Source of the DNA: Branchiostoma floridae
Taxonomy: Eukaryota; Chordata; Leptocardii; Amphioxiformes; Branchiostomatidae
Assembly: GCF_000003815.2 (NCBI RefSeq)
Contig: NC_049982.1
Coordinates: forward strand, 6,327,216-6,391,215
Direction of reading: 5' to 3'
Length of the DNA stretch: 64,000 nucleotides
Shown here: positions 1-12,183 of the stretch, in pieces
Position numbering within the stretch: the stretch's first letter is position 1
How the letters are laid out: every line of letters begins with the position of its first letter
Notes under the pieces: generated by a model
What the model was told of the DNA's origin: nothing
The model's input: the letters and a program-made list of their open reading frames with translations, nothing else
Database searches by the model: none
Program-made: the position numbers and the translations under genes

Positions 1-773
1 TAAGATTGTCTTCAAGTCCAGCCAGTGTTAAGTTATGCTGACCACAAAATGCACAAATATCCAGAAACACACGCACAGGCGCCCCAAACAACCTTCCCGT
101 GACAGCCTTTCAGCCATGACCTGACATGACCGTTGAACGCAGGAAGAAAAAAAATGACTTTTTTTTATATCCATTCGCCGATAGAAAATTCCCTGACGCC
201 AACTGTGACATAAACAACAACGTGGCTGTCTGTGACTTTGACCTACTCTCAAACGTGGCCATGCATGTTTTCTATAGGACAGGCCAGAAGCAGCCCAAAA
301 ACTCTACCATCGTCATCAACCCTACTGTAAAACACAAACGAGGTCACTGGTTTTGACGTTCAATTTAACACGTTAAGGTAAAAAGCCCAAGGTAACATGC
401 ATACAATACACACATGCACAGTAATCAGTCCTTGTTGGCATTTCAGGGGCTCCATGCCATCGACGACCTTCGACCTGATTTATTGGTCGCCAGAAGGTCG
501 CGAGTTTCTGGAGAGCCGCGCGAATTTTTCTCCTGAAAATCTACCCTGTAAGCGTTACATTGGACGGGGCTCATTGGCATGAACATAGCTCAGTAGTTGA
601 CACGACATCTGCTATGTATGTAATTGCCGACATTGCCTTATCGGAGTCGTCGGACGAGGCTATAAATATAAGCATGGTTGCACCCGTCACCGCTTTAGTC
701 CTCAGAATTTTCTCACGATCACACAAGCAACATGTTATATGTCTCTTGTCCTGATCTTAAGACGCTAACGTAC
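1..773. other. Probable intron 1 of the first ADH gene; nothing else seen
   Basis: No exon of the alcohol dehydrogenase family could be recognised here on either strand, although the stretch lies directly downstream (minus strand) of a clear ADH exon 1. It is therefore most likely intron 1 of that gene, with exon 2 beyond the left edge. Short open frames here have no recognisable content. Confidence 0.5.
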
Positions 774-872
774 CTTGACGACAGCTCCACCCTTAGGTGC
801 AGCGGGTACCTCTTCCTTCATCAGCTGGAAGGGCTTCCCGTACTCCACCAACCTCATGCTGCGCCGCGCCAT
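774..872 (-). CDS. Zinc-type alcohol dehydrogenase, copy 1 (exon 1 only, cut by window edge)
   Basis: This 99-base exon encodes 33 residues that begin [17 protein letters not shown] and end GGAVVK. It matches exon 1 of the four complete ADH genes to its right in length, start codon context (CCAACATGGCGCG) and splice donor (AAG|GTACGTT). It would supply the N-terminal strand of the GroES-like catalytic domain of a zinc-dependent medium-chain dehydrogenase, which oxidises alcohols or reduces aldehydes with NAD(P). The remaining exons must lie left of position 1, because no exon 2 (motif AGVCHSD) is visible in 1..773. Whether the gene is intact cannot be judged from this window. Confidence 0.75.
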
Positions 873-893
873 GTTGGAAGTCTCTCCTTGTAG

Positions 894-1125
894 TAAAGAT
901 GGACTCTCACTGCACTTGGGGCACCGGTGCGGCACTGCGGGGTTCGTAGATAATCAGAGATAAAGAACGAATTTTCTGTGTATTTTGTTGTCTTCTAAGT
1001 CATAACTTTACGTATTACGCCATATCTGAATTATTAGAAATCGCGAATATAACAAAACGGTGCCACAGGGAACGAGCCCCGCAGTGCCACACCGGTGCCC
1101 CAAGTGCGGTGAGAGTCCACCTTTA
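894..1125. mobile_element. Palindromic MITE, family M1 (uninterrupted copy)
   Basis: A 232-bp element with long terminal inverted repeats. The ends read GGACTCTCACTGCACTTG, and both arms contain GCACCGGTGCGGCACTGCGGGGTTCG. It is bounded by TAAA/TTTA. The interior holds the string TTATGACTTAGAAGAC (minus strand), which is the empty form of the SINE insertion site in the sister copy at 5857..6602. It sits in the 5' flank of ADH copy 1. The matching flank of ADH copy 4 (near 19862) lacks it, so it inserted after the flank was duplicated. It has no coding capacity and is non-autonomous. Confidence 0.85.
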
Positions 1126-1583
1126 TACAGACTGGCTCTAGCTCTGTTGACTTTAAAATGACGTGCTGTTGATTGTTCCAGATAAACACGAAGCAAAGGT
1201 GAAGGTTGCTTTTCAAACAGCATTCCAAAGATATGAATAAATCTGTCCGGGAAATTGACAACTAACCGAAGTAGTGTTGGAGTGTAAACGGCCTTGAGAA
1301 CAGGCCTGACAACGTTTAGATAACTTGGATGTTTCTAACGTTTGTCCAAGGCTTGAGTGCAGCGCCTGATCTGACCTTTGTACCGACCAAACAACTCACT
1401 CAACCCGGGGCCTCGACGGGCTGTTTGTCAAATGTAGTTCCGAGTTATACCCTTATCAAATCATACGTCATTGTCCCAAATCCCAATGAACCAACAATGC
1501 TTCCATCTTCATGGAAGCAATAAAGACGTTAAATGCCCGAGACAAATGACATGGGTACTAGTAGCAAGAGTTAAGTCAATTTT

Positions 1584-1790
1584 CTAAACCAGGACCCGGC
1601 CGGGCAGCTTGAAATTTCGGGAACGAAAAGTATGATCTATCAAAAAGACAGCAAACTACACAAGACATAAAGAGAATAGTCGTGAGCATTATTTGTGTAT
1701 ATTTTACGCAAACATTTCTATTTTTCGGTTCCACAAAAAGCCCAGCCGGGCCCCGGTTTGGAAATATGACGTTACCAGAAGAACTTACAA
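1584..1790. mobile_element. TIR element, family M2 (CCCGGCCGGG ends), uninterrupted copy
   Basis: A foldback-type element. The left end (1584..1632) and right end (1720..1780) are inverted copies of a conserved module containing TTTCGTTCC, GCCCGGCCGGGCCCCGG and TTTGGAAATATGACG. The interior (about 1633..1715) is shared with 44030..44115, where the same family is interrupted by a LINE. Related copies or half-copies lie at 1790..1945, 7640..7720, 26136..26310, 43020..44172, 47190..47345 and 51115..51195. The superfamily is not assigned. Confidence 0.7.
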
Positions 1791-1945
1791 ACGGGCCCGA
1801 TCGGGCAGTTTGGAGGAACCAAAAGTACGATATAAAAGACAACAAGAACACAAAACATACCAAACATAGTTCAACAGCATGCTTTTTGCACATTTATTGG
1901 CATAAACTTAGATTTTCGTTTTCGCGAAGAGCCTGACCAGGCCTA
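1790..1945. mobile_element. Degenerate TIR element, family M2
   Basis: It begins with an inverted form of the M2 module (CGGGCCCGATCGGGCAGTTT, then CCAAAAGTACG) and ends with TTTTCGCGAAGAGCCTGACC, a weakly matching end. It directly abuts the better copy on its left, so the two may be one complex insertion. Confidence 0.45.
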
Positions 1946-1958
1946 GTGTATGAACTGT

Positions 1959-2110
1959 TAATCTCCAAGCAGATCCACAGTGGCGTAATATAGTATCAAA
2001 CCCACCAGTGAAGGCAATCTCTGGTGCCCATTTGACTCCCTTTGGCCGGCTATACTCCCTGACCAGCTTTGATACTATCTTATGGCACCGTAGGATCTGC
2101 TTGGAGATTA
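1959..2110. mobile_element. Hairpin MITE with 9-bp target duplication (family M3)
   Basis: A 152-bp near-perfect palindrome whose ends read TAATCTCCAAGCAGATC. It is flanked by the direct repeat ATGAACTGT at 1950..1958 and 2111..2119. A 9-bp duplication fits Mutator- or Merlin-like elements. The interior has no coding capacity. It lies downstream of ADH copy 2. Elements at 3283..3436 and 30935..31100 share the terminal CTCCAAG motif and the duplication length. Confidence 0.85.
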
Positions 2111-2734
2111 ATGAACTGTGGCGTCCGCCTTACTGTGCGCCATGGAGGCACAAAGCTAAAAAATGTTGTCGGGCCATGGCTACCCAAGCATCAAGATGCA
2201 GTCATAATGATGCACTACTTCCCATACAACCAAGGATCCGTTTGTGACTTTGGACAACATTGCACGAGTTTTACTTCAATTTTCTTTTCTGGTAAGTTCA
2301 TGGTATCTGGTTCGTATTGCGTAGAAGGAAAGTACGCTAAGTAAAATGCACCGACCACGCTACCTCCAGTTGCGTAAAGTGACGGGCGCGATAAAGTTGT
2401 GTGTTGATATGTGGACACAAAACCACCTTTCTGTAACGTAACCTTGTCCAAATCTACGTGAAATGAAACAAATGGGCCAATATTTCTTTCTATCGGTACC
2501 GGTATTTCTGTGTACCATTAACTGTTCACAAAGCGGCACTTTATTACTAAAATTTGTATTGAATTATCAGCACCAGTATTTCCTACTCGTTTTGTAAACG
2601 TTTGAATTAAAATCAAATATTAAAAATCTAATACTCTTTGCCTGTATTTCCTCAGATGGAACATTATATGTACAGTTCGGCATGTTTCTCTCCCAGCCCT
2701 TATGAATTCGACAGTGGACGGTCTCCAGGCCGAC

Positions 2735-4650
2735 TCAAAACTTCACAACCGCACGACCTTTGACCTTCCCAGCCTTCAGACCTTGCATGACGTCATACAC
2801 GTCCTCCAGGGGATGATGGGAAATGGGCGGTGGCTTGACCTGAGGGAACAGGTGAAGGTCAGAGTTAGGTAGCGTGTAGCAGGACTGAAATCATTTTATC
2901 AAAAACAATATGTATATTTGTATACTAGTATCATAATCCTACGCAGGATACATACAACAGCGAAACCGCCTGTCTGGATGTATCCTGCTCTTTCAACCGT
3001 CGCCCTTAGTTGGATGTCCCTACGTAGGAGGCCGACAAATATCAACTTTGATTTTAACGGGCAATTTCCATCATTTTTTGCTGTGCCCATTGTCATAGAT
3101 AATGAATGATATTAATATTATTAGAAACTGATATCCTGCTTTCTGTCTTGTCCAGCAACACTTGTGGCAGCGGTGGTACATAAGACATGACGTCACGTAA
3201 ACCTGTTCGTAGTTCTAACTGCACATGTGCAGCATGATGCATTGTGAGTAATATGTCAAAGGTGAAAACCCCTGATACATATTCCATCCAAGCAGAGGTT
3301 GGTGGGGAAAAATCGTGACCTTTTCCTTATATGCCGTATTTTTATTACCAGCCTTCCCACCAAAGGTGGTCGTAAAGTATACGGCATATATAAGGAAAAG
3401 GTCACGATTGTTCCAACAACCTCTGCTTGGAGAGGAGATACATATACAAATACGCTAGCATCACGCATGGTCTTCGAGACCTTCATCTTTGACCCCCTAC
3501 TAATATGATAGTGTATCTCTCCGCGCATGTGCAGTTGAAACCCTGAACAGACTTATACAGACCTTCCCCTGCGCCACCAGGGCCGTGAGTTCCCTCAGCT
3601 GCGGTAACGACCCTATGATCACCCCGGTGATCGTGTGACGGTTCACCACAAACGGCATGAGCGGCACGGCGGCCGGGGCGTCCACTCCGAAGAAACCCAC
3701 CAGAGCGTGTATGCCACCCTGAGTACGACACAGCAACAGCAATTTTAATTTTCCGCTGAAACAGAAATTTGATTTTCAACCCTATTTTGGAGGAGGGGGG
3801 CTAAAATGATACAAAAAGATTTGTATATATCTTACAATGTCAGAACTCCCATAATGCAAAACTAGGCAAATATATCAAGGACTGCTCTGCTGTTAGAAAG
3901 AATACTGTAACTAACGATTAGCCTACTCCATTGTAGCACTATATCAAGTACTGTAAATGCATTTAAGTTCGTGGGGATTTGATTTCGCGGTAGCGGGAAA
4001 AAGGACTTTTCGCGGTGGATTTAATTTCGCGGTAACACCATAGACTGCAGTCTAATACTATAATAGAAAAATTAATTAATCCACCGCGAACATTTCTGCA
4101 TTTACAGTATTATGTTAGCCCTTATTGTTATGTTAAGTATCTTGTTAAGCTTTATCATATACCTCTGTTTTGTACTTTGTGGTAATAGTTGTTGCCATAC
4201 ATTGTATCATGTACAATTGTCGTGCAATAAAGTTCAACATACAAATGTTATTAAGACCAAACTATAAAATCGTAAAATGTTGCAAAACAAGCGCAAAACA
4301 CAAAAAAAATGAGCCTTCCATCTGCTTGGATATAAGTTTGTTTTGAAAGCGGAATACCAACCTCGGCTATCATCTTCTGCAAACGTTCAAACGTAGAGGG
4401 CGCGTTGACGAAATCAATCGCCGCTACAGCACCGAGGTCCCCACAGACTTCCTTTGCTGCAGCAACGGCGGTGTCGTCATCAACTGGGTTCCAGCAAAGC
4501 ATTCAAAAGTCTGAAGTCTGCAAGCCATCTTGGCTTTCTCGTGTTATCGTCTAATGGCACACACACATATATACATGCATACACGTAGACATACACATAC
4601 ACAACCATACACATACACAGACAGACAGACAGACAGACATACACACAGAG

Positions 4651-4689
<39 letters not shown>

Positions 4690-7600
4690 TTGATACACAC
4701 ACACAAACACACAAACACAAACTTTCAGTCTCTATATCATAAAGATATGTCTTATCAAGAAATGATTTCGTCCATGAGCTGGGCATCCTGTCTCACCATC
4801 CTTGCCCCACAGAAGAACTTCATCACATCCGACTTCTTTGGCCGCCGCCAGTTTCTCCTCCTATACATATGGGGAAGTAAAGTAAAGTCTAGTCAGGTCA
4901 GCTAACAGTGCATTATGGGCATGCAGGAACATCTGCAGATCATGCAGTAAAACCGTTTTCCGTTTTATAATCTCTGTGAAATGTTGTTTTTGTTTTCTGT
5001 ATGTTTGTTTGTCTGTCTTGTTGCGTGTTTAAGTTTGGTTCCGCTGGCCCGGGTTCAAATTTGTTATTGGCCGTAAAAAATGTCACTCTAGAGTGTTCTG
5101 TTTAGGAGTCTATGTATTACTACAAAAATAGCCCCGAGATGAACGACAGGTACTTACGCTTATGTCAGCGCAGATGACGCGAACGCCAACGGGGAGTAGC
5201 ACTTTGGCAAATTGAACACCCCATAGGCCAAGCCCCCCAGCGCCCACCAGCAGTACTGCACAGTCGTCTGCAACATGGTTGCAACATCCAGTAATCCAAG
5301 CATCCAGTAATATGAACACATAGAAAATATACGAAAATATGAAATATAAAATACAATAAAAGCATATGTATGTCCTAATTCCTTACGACATAGCGCCACC
5401 CTGTTCACTCTGAGAGGAAGATTTCAAACATTTTACCAATTTTATAAAATTGTTGTGCAATAAAGTCTATAACTCTATATTGATCAGCATAACAAACAGA
5501 TCTTGTCTCTGTGAAAAATTAAAGTATAGAGCTTTAATTGGTAGTCTTTACCGCTATATTTCGCGAAGTCCTGAACGGTGGGCACTATTGTACAGACGGT
5601 GTTGTAGGCGGTGAGCGCCGAGCAGGGCAGGAGGCACGCCGTATCCATGGCAACCGTGTCAGGCACCTTCACCAACAGTCTGACGTCAGGAACGATGACG
5701 TAATCCGAGAATCTAGAGAAAAAGGCAAGTAGCAGAAAACTTTACCGTGGACCAACGGACTAACATTTGCAAATGCTCCACAATGCTCAGGATTCCAACT
5801 CGGGATCACTTTGTTCTGAGCCGAACACTAGCTACCGTTAGGCCACATGACTCCACTTAAGGAGGACTCTCACTGCACTTGCGGCACCGGTGCGGCACTG
5901 CAGGGTTCGTTCACTGCGGCACTGTTTTGTCATTTTCTCGATTTTTAATAATTTAGATATTGCGTAATACGTATGACTTAGAAGGGGCCGCGTAGCACAG
6001 TGGTATTGTATTCGGCCCGTGATCGAGAGGTCGCCGGTTCGAATCCGCCTACCGTGTTGCCGGTCTTGTGCCCTTGGGAAAGGCACTTTACACGACTTTC
6101 CTCACTTAACTCAAGTGAAAAATGAGTCGTCCCTCGGATAGGACGTTAAATGGAGGTCCCGTGTGTGGGGAGAGCCATACCCCATGCACGTAAAAGAACC
6201 CCCACACGTGCGATGGTGCGGTGTGCGTTGGTGCAAATCCTTCTATCGGGAGTTGGTGATTCACTTCAAATCACCCGGATGGAGGCCTGGCGAACCTCTG
6301 TCTCGTATCAGCCACATGGTGAATTACATCATTCACCCGGACGGGAGACCTGGCGCATCCCCGTCTTGTAATTAGCCTACGAAAGGGTATGTCACCCCGT
6401 AAGGGGCGGTATAACCCCGTCGTGTGTAGACATGTGCGAACATGTCTACATTTGATCACGTCGACCGATGATGATGACTTAGAAGACAAGAACATACACA
6501 AAACGGAAGGAAATTAGTTCTTAATCTCTCAAATTCGTTGAGTCATCTACGAACCCCGCAGTGCCGCACCGGTGCCCCAAGTGCAGCGAGAGTCCACCTT
6601 TACAGACAGACATTTTCTATGCTCATGTGAAATATTCACTAATTCATGCTCTCGCTTAGTCTCTACCAGACTCCGGATCGCTGGAAAATCGTAGAAATGG
6701 AACAAATAGAGAGGAATATAACCGGGCAGGGAACAGCTCGCGATCCGACGATCGCGTGCTGTTCCCTGGCCGGTTATATTCCTCTGGCCGGCTTACTCCT
6801 CTGATTTGTTCCATTTCTACGATTTTTCCAGCGATCCGGAGTCTGGTAGAGACTACTCTCGCTGATGTAGACAGCAAAGGAAACCATAGAGACAGGTTGT
6901 ACCTTACCCGCCATCCTCAGTGATGCCGGCCCAGTGTTTGACGTTCTTGAGACACGCAGGAGGTTGCCCCACCTCGCACCTCTTACATTCTCCACATCCA
7001 CCGGTCCAGTACACCATCACCCTGTCTCCTACCTACACACAATAGACTAAAGCTGTATGGTTACTGTCGCACTTTCCATTTTTATTTCCAAGCATTTCTT
7101 TTAGCCAGGAACGATTTGTTATCGTTTTGTTTGATATTTGCCGATAGAAACGTGTAAGCAGTTGAGATTCTTAATCGCTATCATGAATTCAAACCGTTTT
7201 TAAACTTTGAACTGTATTCTTGTGCACAGTGCAGTCAGCTGTATATACTGACTGACAGTACGTTTACATCCGCTCTTGACCTCCATGGTCCGAACCCATC
7301 ATAAATTCGGGTGCGTCACCGATCATTGCAACACAGTAAAGAAAGTCAGCTGATGTATGGAAGCAGTCAAGTACTGTAGTTCAAAAATACAAGTCAGGTT
7401 CAGTTTTAAAAATTAATTGACAACAAAGGACCTTTCACGCTGTTTTACCTTGAAGTCTGCACTCGGGTCAACATCGTGAACTGTGCCTGCTATCTCATGT
7501 CCTGCGGGCACAGAGAGAAAACTGGTTATGCTAAAGGTCACAGTCCAACCCGGACTGTTCGCCGAAACGAATAATACAGTTGTATCAAGAAACATGCAAA

Positions 7601-8258
7601 AATCGTGTTTATGACTAATTATCTTTACGTTTCACGTGTTTCCTTCTCTCCTATATTCTACTTTTCGTTCCCCATACTGCCCGGCCGGGTCCCGGTTTGG
7701 AAACGTGTCGTTAGCCTTGCGCAGAATAAATTTGCTTCAGGGAAATCGGAAGAAAAGAATTGATTTATCAGCTGATTGAGACAGTAATTCTTTTTCTTCT
7801 AAACTCTGAGCTACTTAAGTGGAAGTGGTCTAAAGGTTTTGGCGTACCCAGAATCACCTGGAGAGGGATGAATGGACCAAAGTCTCCGTCCGCACCGTGC
7901 AGGTCGGAGTGGCACACCCCGGCATAGTCCGTCTGAAATAACAAGGAAGGTCGACGTACACACACACACACACACACACACACAGTCGCACACTTGTAAT
8001 CGCGCACACGCATACACAACAAACAGCAGTCAGTGGCCCATATGCATAGTCGATTAGTATAATGTTTACGTTACAGAGTGAGTTTTGTCGATTTAATTCT
8101 TATTACTGATAACGTTACATCTACATGATATCAACTTACACTGTAAACATTTAAAGTACCTTGACGACAGCCCCGCCCTTTGGTGCGGTGGGTACCTCTT
8201 CATTCGTCAGTTGAAAGGGCTTCCCGTACTCAACCAACCTCATGCTGCGCCGCGCCAT
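2735..8258 (-). CDS. Zinc-dependent alcohol dehydrogenase (MDR), copy 2, 10 exons
   Basis: Exons (5' to 3'): 8160..8258, 7848..7932, 7449..7501, 6908..7032, 5552..5712, 5158..5267, 4797..4860, 4362..4483, 3563..3718, 2735..2839. They join in frame through GT/AG sites and encode 359 aa. Catalytic zinc ligands are Cys40 (AGVCHSD), His63 (GHE) and Cys151 (LLPCS). The structural zinc lobe is Cys92, 95, 98 and 106. GAGGLG at 183-188 is the Rossmann nucleotide loop. The family interconverts alcohols and aldehydes or ketones using NAD(P) in the cytosol; the substrate is unknown. Start choice: the Met opens exon 1, and the copies share the CAACATGGCGCG context. Intron 4 carries a SINE nested in a MITE and another MITE; intron 9 carries a third. 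Exon 2 has two more codons than in copies 3 and 4. Confidence 0.92.
3283..3436. mobile_element. Hairpin MITE with 9-bp target duplication (family M3) in ADH copy 2 intron 9
   Basis: A palindrome whose arms include CCAAGCAGAGGTTG and CGTGACCTTTTCCTTATATG. It is flanked by GATACATAT at 3274..3282 and 3437..3445. It shares the CCAAGCAGA terminus and the 9-bp duplication with the element at 1959..2110. A lone arm fragment (CCTCTGCTTGGAG) recurs near 27675. Confidence 0.85.
4557..4735. repeat. CA-rich microsatellite in ADH copy 2 intron 7
   Basis: A mixed (CA)n, (CAGA)n and (CACATA)n tract. It generates long low-complexity open frames on both strands that are not genes. Confidence 0.95.
5857..6602. 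mobile_element. MITE family M1, interrupted by a SINE
   Basis: The left arm (GGACTCTCACTGCACTTG) starts at about 5862, and the right arm ends GAGAGTCCACC before 6602. Both arms match the uninterrupted element at 894..1125. A 490-bp SINE flanked by an 11-bp duplication splits the interior at ATGACTTAGAA. The whole composite lies in intron 4 of ADH copy 2. Confidence 0.88.
5984..6473 (+). mobile_element. tRNA-derived SINE nested inside a MITE
   Basis: The head (about 5984..6056) has a tRNA-like pol III promoter: box A-like TAGCACAGTGG and box B GGTTCGAATCC. A body follows, with CCTTGGGAAAGGCACTTTAC and CGACTTTCCTCACTTAACTC, a string type I associate with conserved central domains of invertebrate SINEs. 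The body contains two diverged copies of a CACCCGGA(T/C)GG(A/G)GxCCTGGCG segment. The tail is (GAT)n. Target duplications ATGACTTAGAA lie at 5973..5983 and 6474..6484. It is not a functional tRNA gene. A short remnant of a similar body is at about 59790..59875. Confidence 0.88.
6657..6855. mobile_element. Hairpin MITE with 8-bp target duplication in ADH copy 2 intron 4
   Basis: A palindrome with ends TAGTCTCTACCAGACTCC and arms including AAATCGTAGAAATGGAACAA. It is flanked by CTCTCGCT at 6649..6656 and 6856..6863. The end sequence resembles the TAATCTCCAAGCAGA ends of family M3. Confidence 0.82.
7640..7720. mobile_element. Half-copy of TIR family M2 in ADH copy 2 intron 2
   Basis: Contains the right-end module TTTTCGTTCCCCATACTGCC, then GGCCGGGTCCCGGTTTGG. 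No opposite end was found nearby. Confidence 0.6.
7958..7984. repeat. (CA)n microsatellite beside ADH copy 2 exon 2 acceptor
   Basis: An uninterrupted CA tract that ends 26 bases from the acceptor of exon 2. On the transcribed strand it reads as a (GT)n run just upstream of the splice site, where length variation could affect splicing. Confidence 0.95.
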
Positions 8259-9677
8259 GTTGGAAATCACGCCTACAATAAAACTCACAGTACATATGAC
8301 TGAAGGTCGAATTACACACATACAATACCTGCCACCAAGGACTTTAAAAAGTAGTCACCATTCTATTCTAGTGGCAGAGCAATCACACAAATAGAGATAT
8401 CTGTGTATAAGTGTAAGATAAAGGGAAGTTTTAATTGACTGGCGTGATCATGTTGTCCGACCGTGATATACGTCGTTCTACGCCGCGCCGTGTTGCCGCC
8501 GATCTGAGGTCGTAGGCCGACTATCTGGTACACTTTGCACCTCGGGGTCAACGTTCGTGTGATTTGTGATAAGTCCCCCCAAACAGAAGTGGTACTCGAA
8601 GTAAGCGTGTATGACTGAAGTAAATGTGAGAGTAGACTCTTTTATGAGCAAAGCTAAGTACGGTATGTAACAAATTTTTTGAGTTGTTTACTCAGGCAAC
8701 AATTTCTTGGACTCTTACTTAACTTTGGGGCAATACTGACTTGATCTTCGTCACACTGCAGCTAGGTGTCGCTGCTGCAGTGTGAAGAATGCGGTCTCAA
8801 ACGTGACATCACCACTTTCACATCACATTAGTACAATCTTGAGAGAGAGGAGTAGTTTGTACCAACCTTGCGAAACTAAGCGAGGAGTACTGTCGCTGAA
8901 ATAAGTCATTGATTTCAACATATGAGTATGTGAGGAACATGATATGATATAGTGGTAGGTACGATAGATAGGAATGTTCCGTTTTAAACGTTTCTGCATG
9001 CTAACATTTGAAAGACTGACGCGTGCACCCAAAACAAATCTCATGCTCCCATCTGTCCTTGTGACAATAGATTTGGAATTCTATTTTCATCTTCAAAGGA
9101 ATTCCGTTCTCATCACCACTTGTTTTGAGGGGATAGCAAGGAGAAAAGTATTGTTACTAGTAGAAATTAGACGCTACAAATACTCTGCTTTGTTAAGCAT
9201 ACAGTATGCAATCCGCTGTTTGTCATACTAGAACCGGGAGATCAAACAAACAGTATTGTGCATCACTTCTTTGCAAGTTGATGAATATTACACATCCAGT
9301 TTTCAACAACATCCTTACCAATCTGGACTGGGGAAAAAACACTTCATCTTATGTTATTTCAGTTTTTAACATTACTACCTTTCATTTATTCTTTAATGAT
9401 ATCGGCTACTCTCCTGTATTGATGTGTCCAATATGCAGTACTCCGTATGCAAGAAGATAACAATCGACTTTATTCAACGTTCAAAAATCAACATGTTGAG
9501 GACGTAAATGACATTTTTCGGTCTTCCGTTTATATAAACTAGTAGTCAAAGATTACATATCTTCCATAATGTTGATTATACATATTGAAGCTAAAATTAG
9601 GAATACTCTGCTATAGCTCGTCGGATTTTGAAATTATAAACATGGGTTGTTTCAAATCTTTCCAGATCTCCCATCAA
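8259..9677. other. Intergenic: 5' flank of ADH copy 2 and 3' flank of copy 3
   Basis: No gene seen. The B-side 5' flank shows an acceptor-like ATTGTAG|GCGTG 15 bases before the start codon, hinting at a 5'-UTR intron. About 9300..9660 resembles 15190..15520 and 20100..20460, showing that intergenic DNA was duplicated together with the ADH genes. Confidence 0.6.
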
Positions 9678-12136
9678 TCACAGCTTCACAACCGCGCGAC
9701 CTTTGACCTTTCCAGCCTTCAGATCCACCAGGACGTCATAGACGTTCTCCAAGGGATGATGGGAAATGGGCGGTGGCTTGATCTGCAAAAGAAGTCAAAA
9801 GTCAGGGAGTCAAGGAGCATACTTGTCCGAGATGATCGGACTTAAAGACGCTTAAAGCTAGCAATTCTTTTCAATTCTTATTTTTTCATGGATTATCGTT
9901 GATCTTTCAGCGTTGTCTAGCGTTTTATTGATTGCATTTGGCAATACTGGAAAGTTGTAAGTGAGATCAAGAAGCCAGGAAGTAGCCCAACCATTTTGAA
10001 AGTACACACCTTCCCCTGTGCCACGAGAGCCATGAGATCCTTGAGTTGTGGCAGCGATCCCACGCGCAAAGAGGCCATCTGATGACAACTCATCACGTAC
10101 GGCATCAGCGGCACGGAAGCCGGGGCACCGACTCCCATCAAACCCACCAAAACGTGCATGCCTCCCTGGGTAAGGAGAGTAACATGCGTTCATTTTGTTA
10201 AATTATGCAATCTGGCGTATATAGGTATCTGATACATGTAGCCTGTCCACATATCTGAAGTCATCAGAGAAGCATCTCACAATTGCTGCCCGAGGATGGA
10301 TCCAGTGGCGGAGTGACAATAAATGATGATCAGAGAAGTAAGAGTGTGGTTTGCTGTACATCTCTGGTGGACTAAGAGAGACTTTGGAAGTGATGAGCTT
10401 CAAAGCACATGGTTATGCAAGAGCTACGGAGACCACGGACAACATACGTGTTCAACTAACAATTGTTCAAAGATAAATGCTGTTTTCTTGAAGATCTTCC
10501 TATGGCAATAGCGGACAGTGATGGGGGGGGGGGGGGGGCTTCCACGTCCAAAATCTATTTCAAGTTGAGATGATGATGATATAGACGGAGGAGTAGACAT
10601 AGGTGTACATATATACCCCTGGAAATTATGTTTTTGAAGGCCAATACCATGTATTCACTTTATCCTTCTGCGTTGAGTTTCTGGGTGGCTGAAGGTTTTC
10701 TATCATGCCTTTTTGACTGATGTCCGCTGTTTTCTGATAGCGTGTTCTTAATTATGTGGTAATTAGCTTAATCGGTACGCCAAACCAATAGCTTTCAGCA
10801 AATAGCTGATGGAACTCATATTCGTTACTAGAATTGAACGTTATTACTAACCTCTGCTAATATCTTCTCAATACGCTCAAAAGTAGCAGCCACGTTGACG
10901 AAGTCAATGGCCGCCGCAAAACCACCGAGGCTGCCGCAAATCTTCTTGGCTTCCGTCACAGCGGTGTCGTCATCAACTGGGTATATTTCCAGCAAACATT
11001 ACAGTAAAGCGAGTACATTGATTAGATGAAATCGGTAGAATGCTAAGAAGGCAAAACATCTTCTGTACGTACAACGTCTAAATCATTGCTATTACATAAT
11101 TTCGTTTATCATAGCATCGAGCTTTATGATTTCTTGATCTGCTATTAATCCAGACTTACCATCCTTTCCCCACATCAGAGTCCCATCACATCCGGCCTCT
11201 CTGGCTGTGGTCAGTTTCTCTTCCTTGAGGGTAACGAAAAGAGGTCTTCAAAGTCAATCTGACAAAAGACACTGAATATGCCTCTCGCAATATTCGTAGA
11301 ACAAAGACGCTTCACCTGCAGTAAATTAAGAATAGACACTGATCTGATTTTTTTCTTCTGATTTTGAAGCATGAAAAAGATGTATTAAGAAAATTTATGA
11401 ACTAGAAATTGCCTTCCTCTTCAGCAATGGCACCTCACTTACATCAACATCCGCGCAGAAAACGCGAACTCCGGCAGGAAGAAGCTGCTTGGCAAACTGG
11501 ACACCCCACAAGCCGAGCCCCCCAGCGCCCACCAACAGTACTGCACAGTCTCCTTGAATGCAGTGATTTGTGCAACATGGATGTAAATAAAGGGGAAAGC
11601 ACGACGAAATGATAATAACTTAGGCAATGTGTTCAATTACTAAAAGAAGAAACCAAAAGATCTGAGTCGAGTAAACAATCATACTACTAGACTAAGTACA
11701 GTACAGCGTTCGGGATATGCATCACAAATTCGCGAGATGTCGCAAAGTCCGCGTGTGATATCATGGTGTTTACCGCGAGATTTTGCGTCATCTTGACTCG
11801 TAAATGTTCCAGACAAGGGACGGTAGATTATGTGCGTAAGATGGTATCTAGCTTCACCGTTATGCTTGGCGAAGTCCTGAACCGTCGGCAACATCTTACA
11901 GACGGCGTTGTAGGCTGTTATCCCGGAGCAGGGGAGGAGGCACGCCGTGTCCATGGCAACCGTGTCAGGTACCTTCACCAACAGTCTGACGTCAGGAATG
12001 ATGACGTAATCCGAGAAACTGGAAACAAAATGATAAACATAGAAATAAGACAAGTCATGACATTAAGGGTATGACATTAAGGGGCATGGCATGACCAGTT
12101 TTGAAGTTTGATTTCGGCTTGTTTTGCCCATCGTAA

Positions 12137-12183
<47 letters not shown>

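Noticed and set aside
4480-4786. Cys/Val-rich and His/Thr-rich open frames
   Set aside because: They are translations of a CA-type microsatellite inside an ADH intron.
5984-6056. Functional tRNA gene
   Set aside because: Box A and B are present, but the sequence continues into a SINE body with a (GAT)n tail and target duplications. A proper acceptor stem is not formed.
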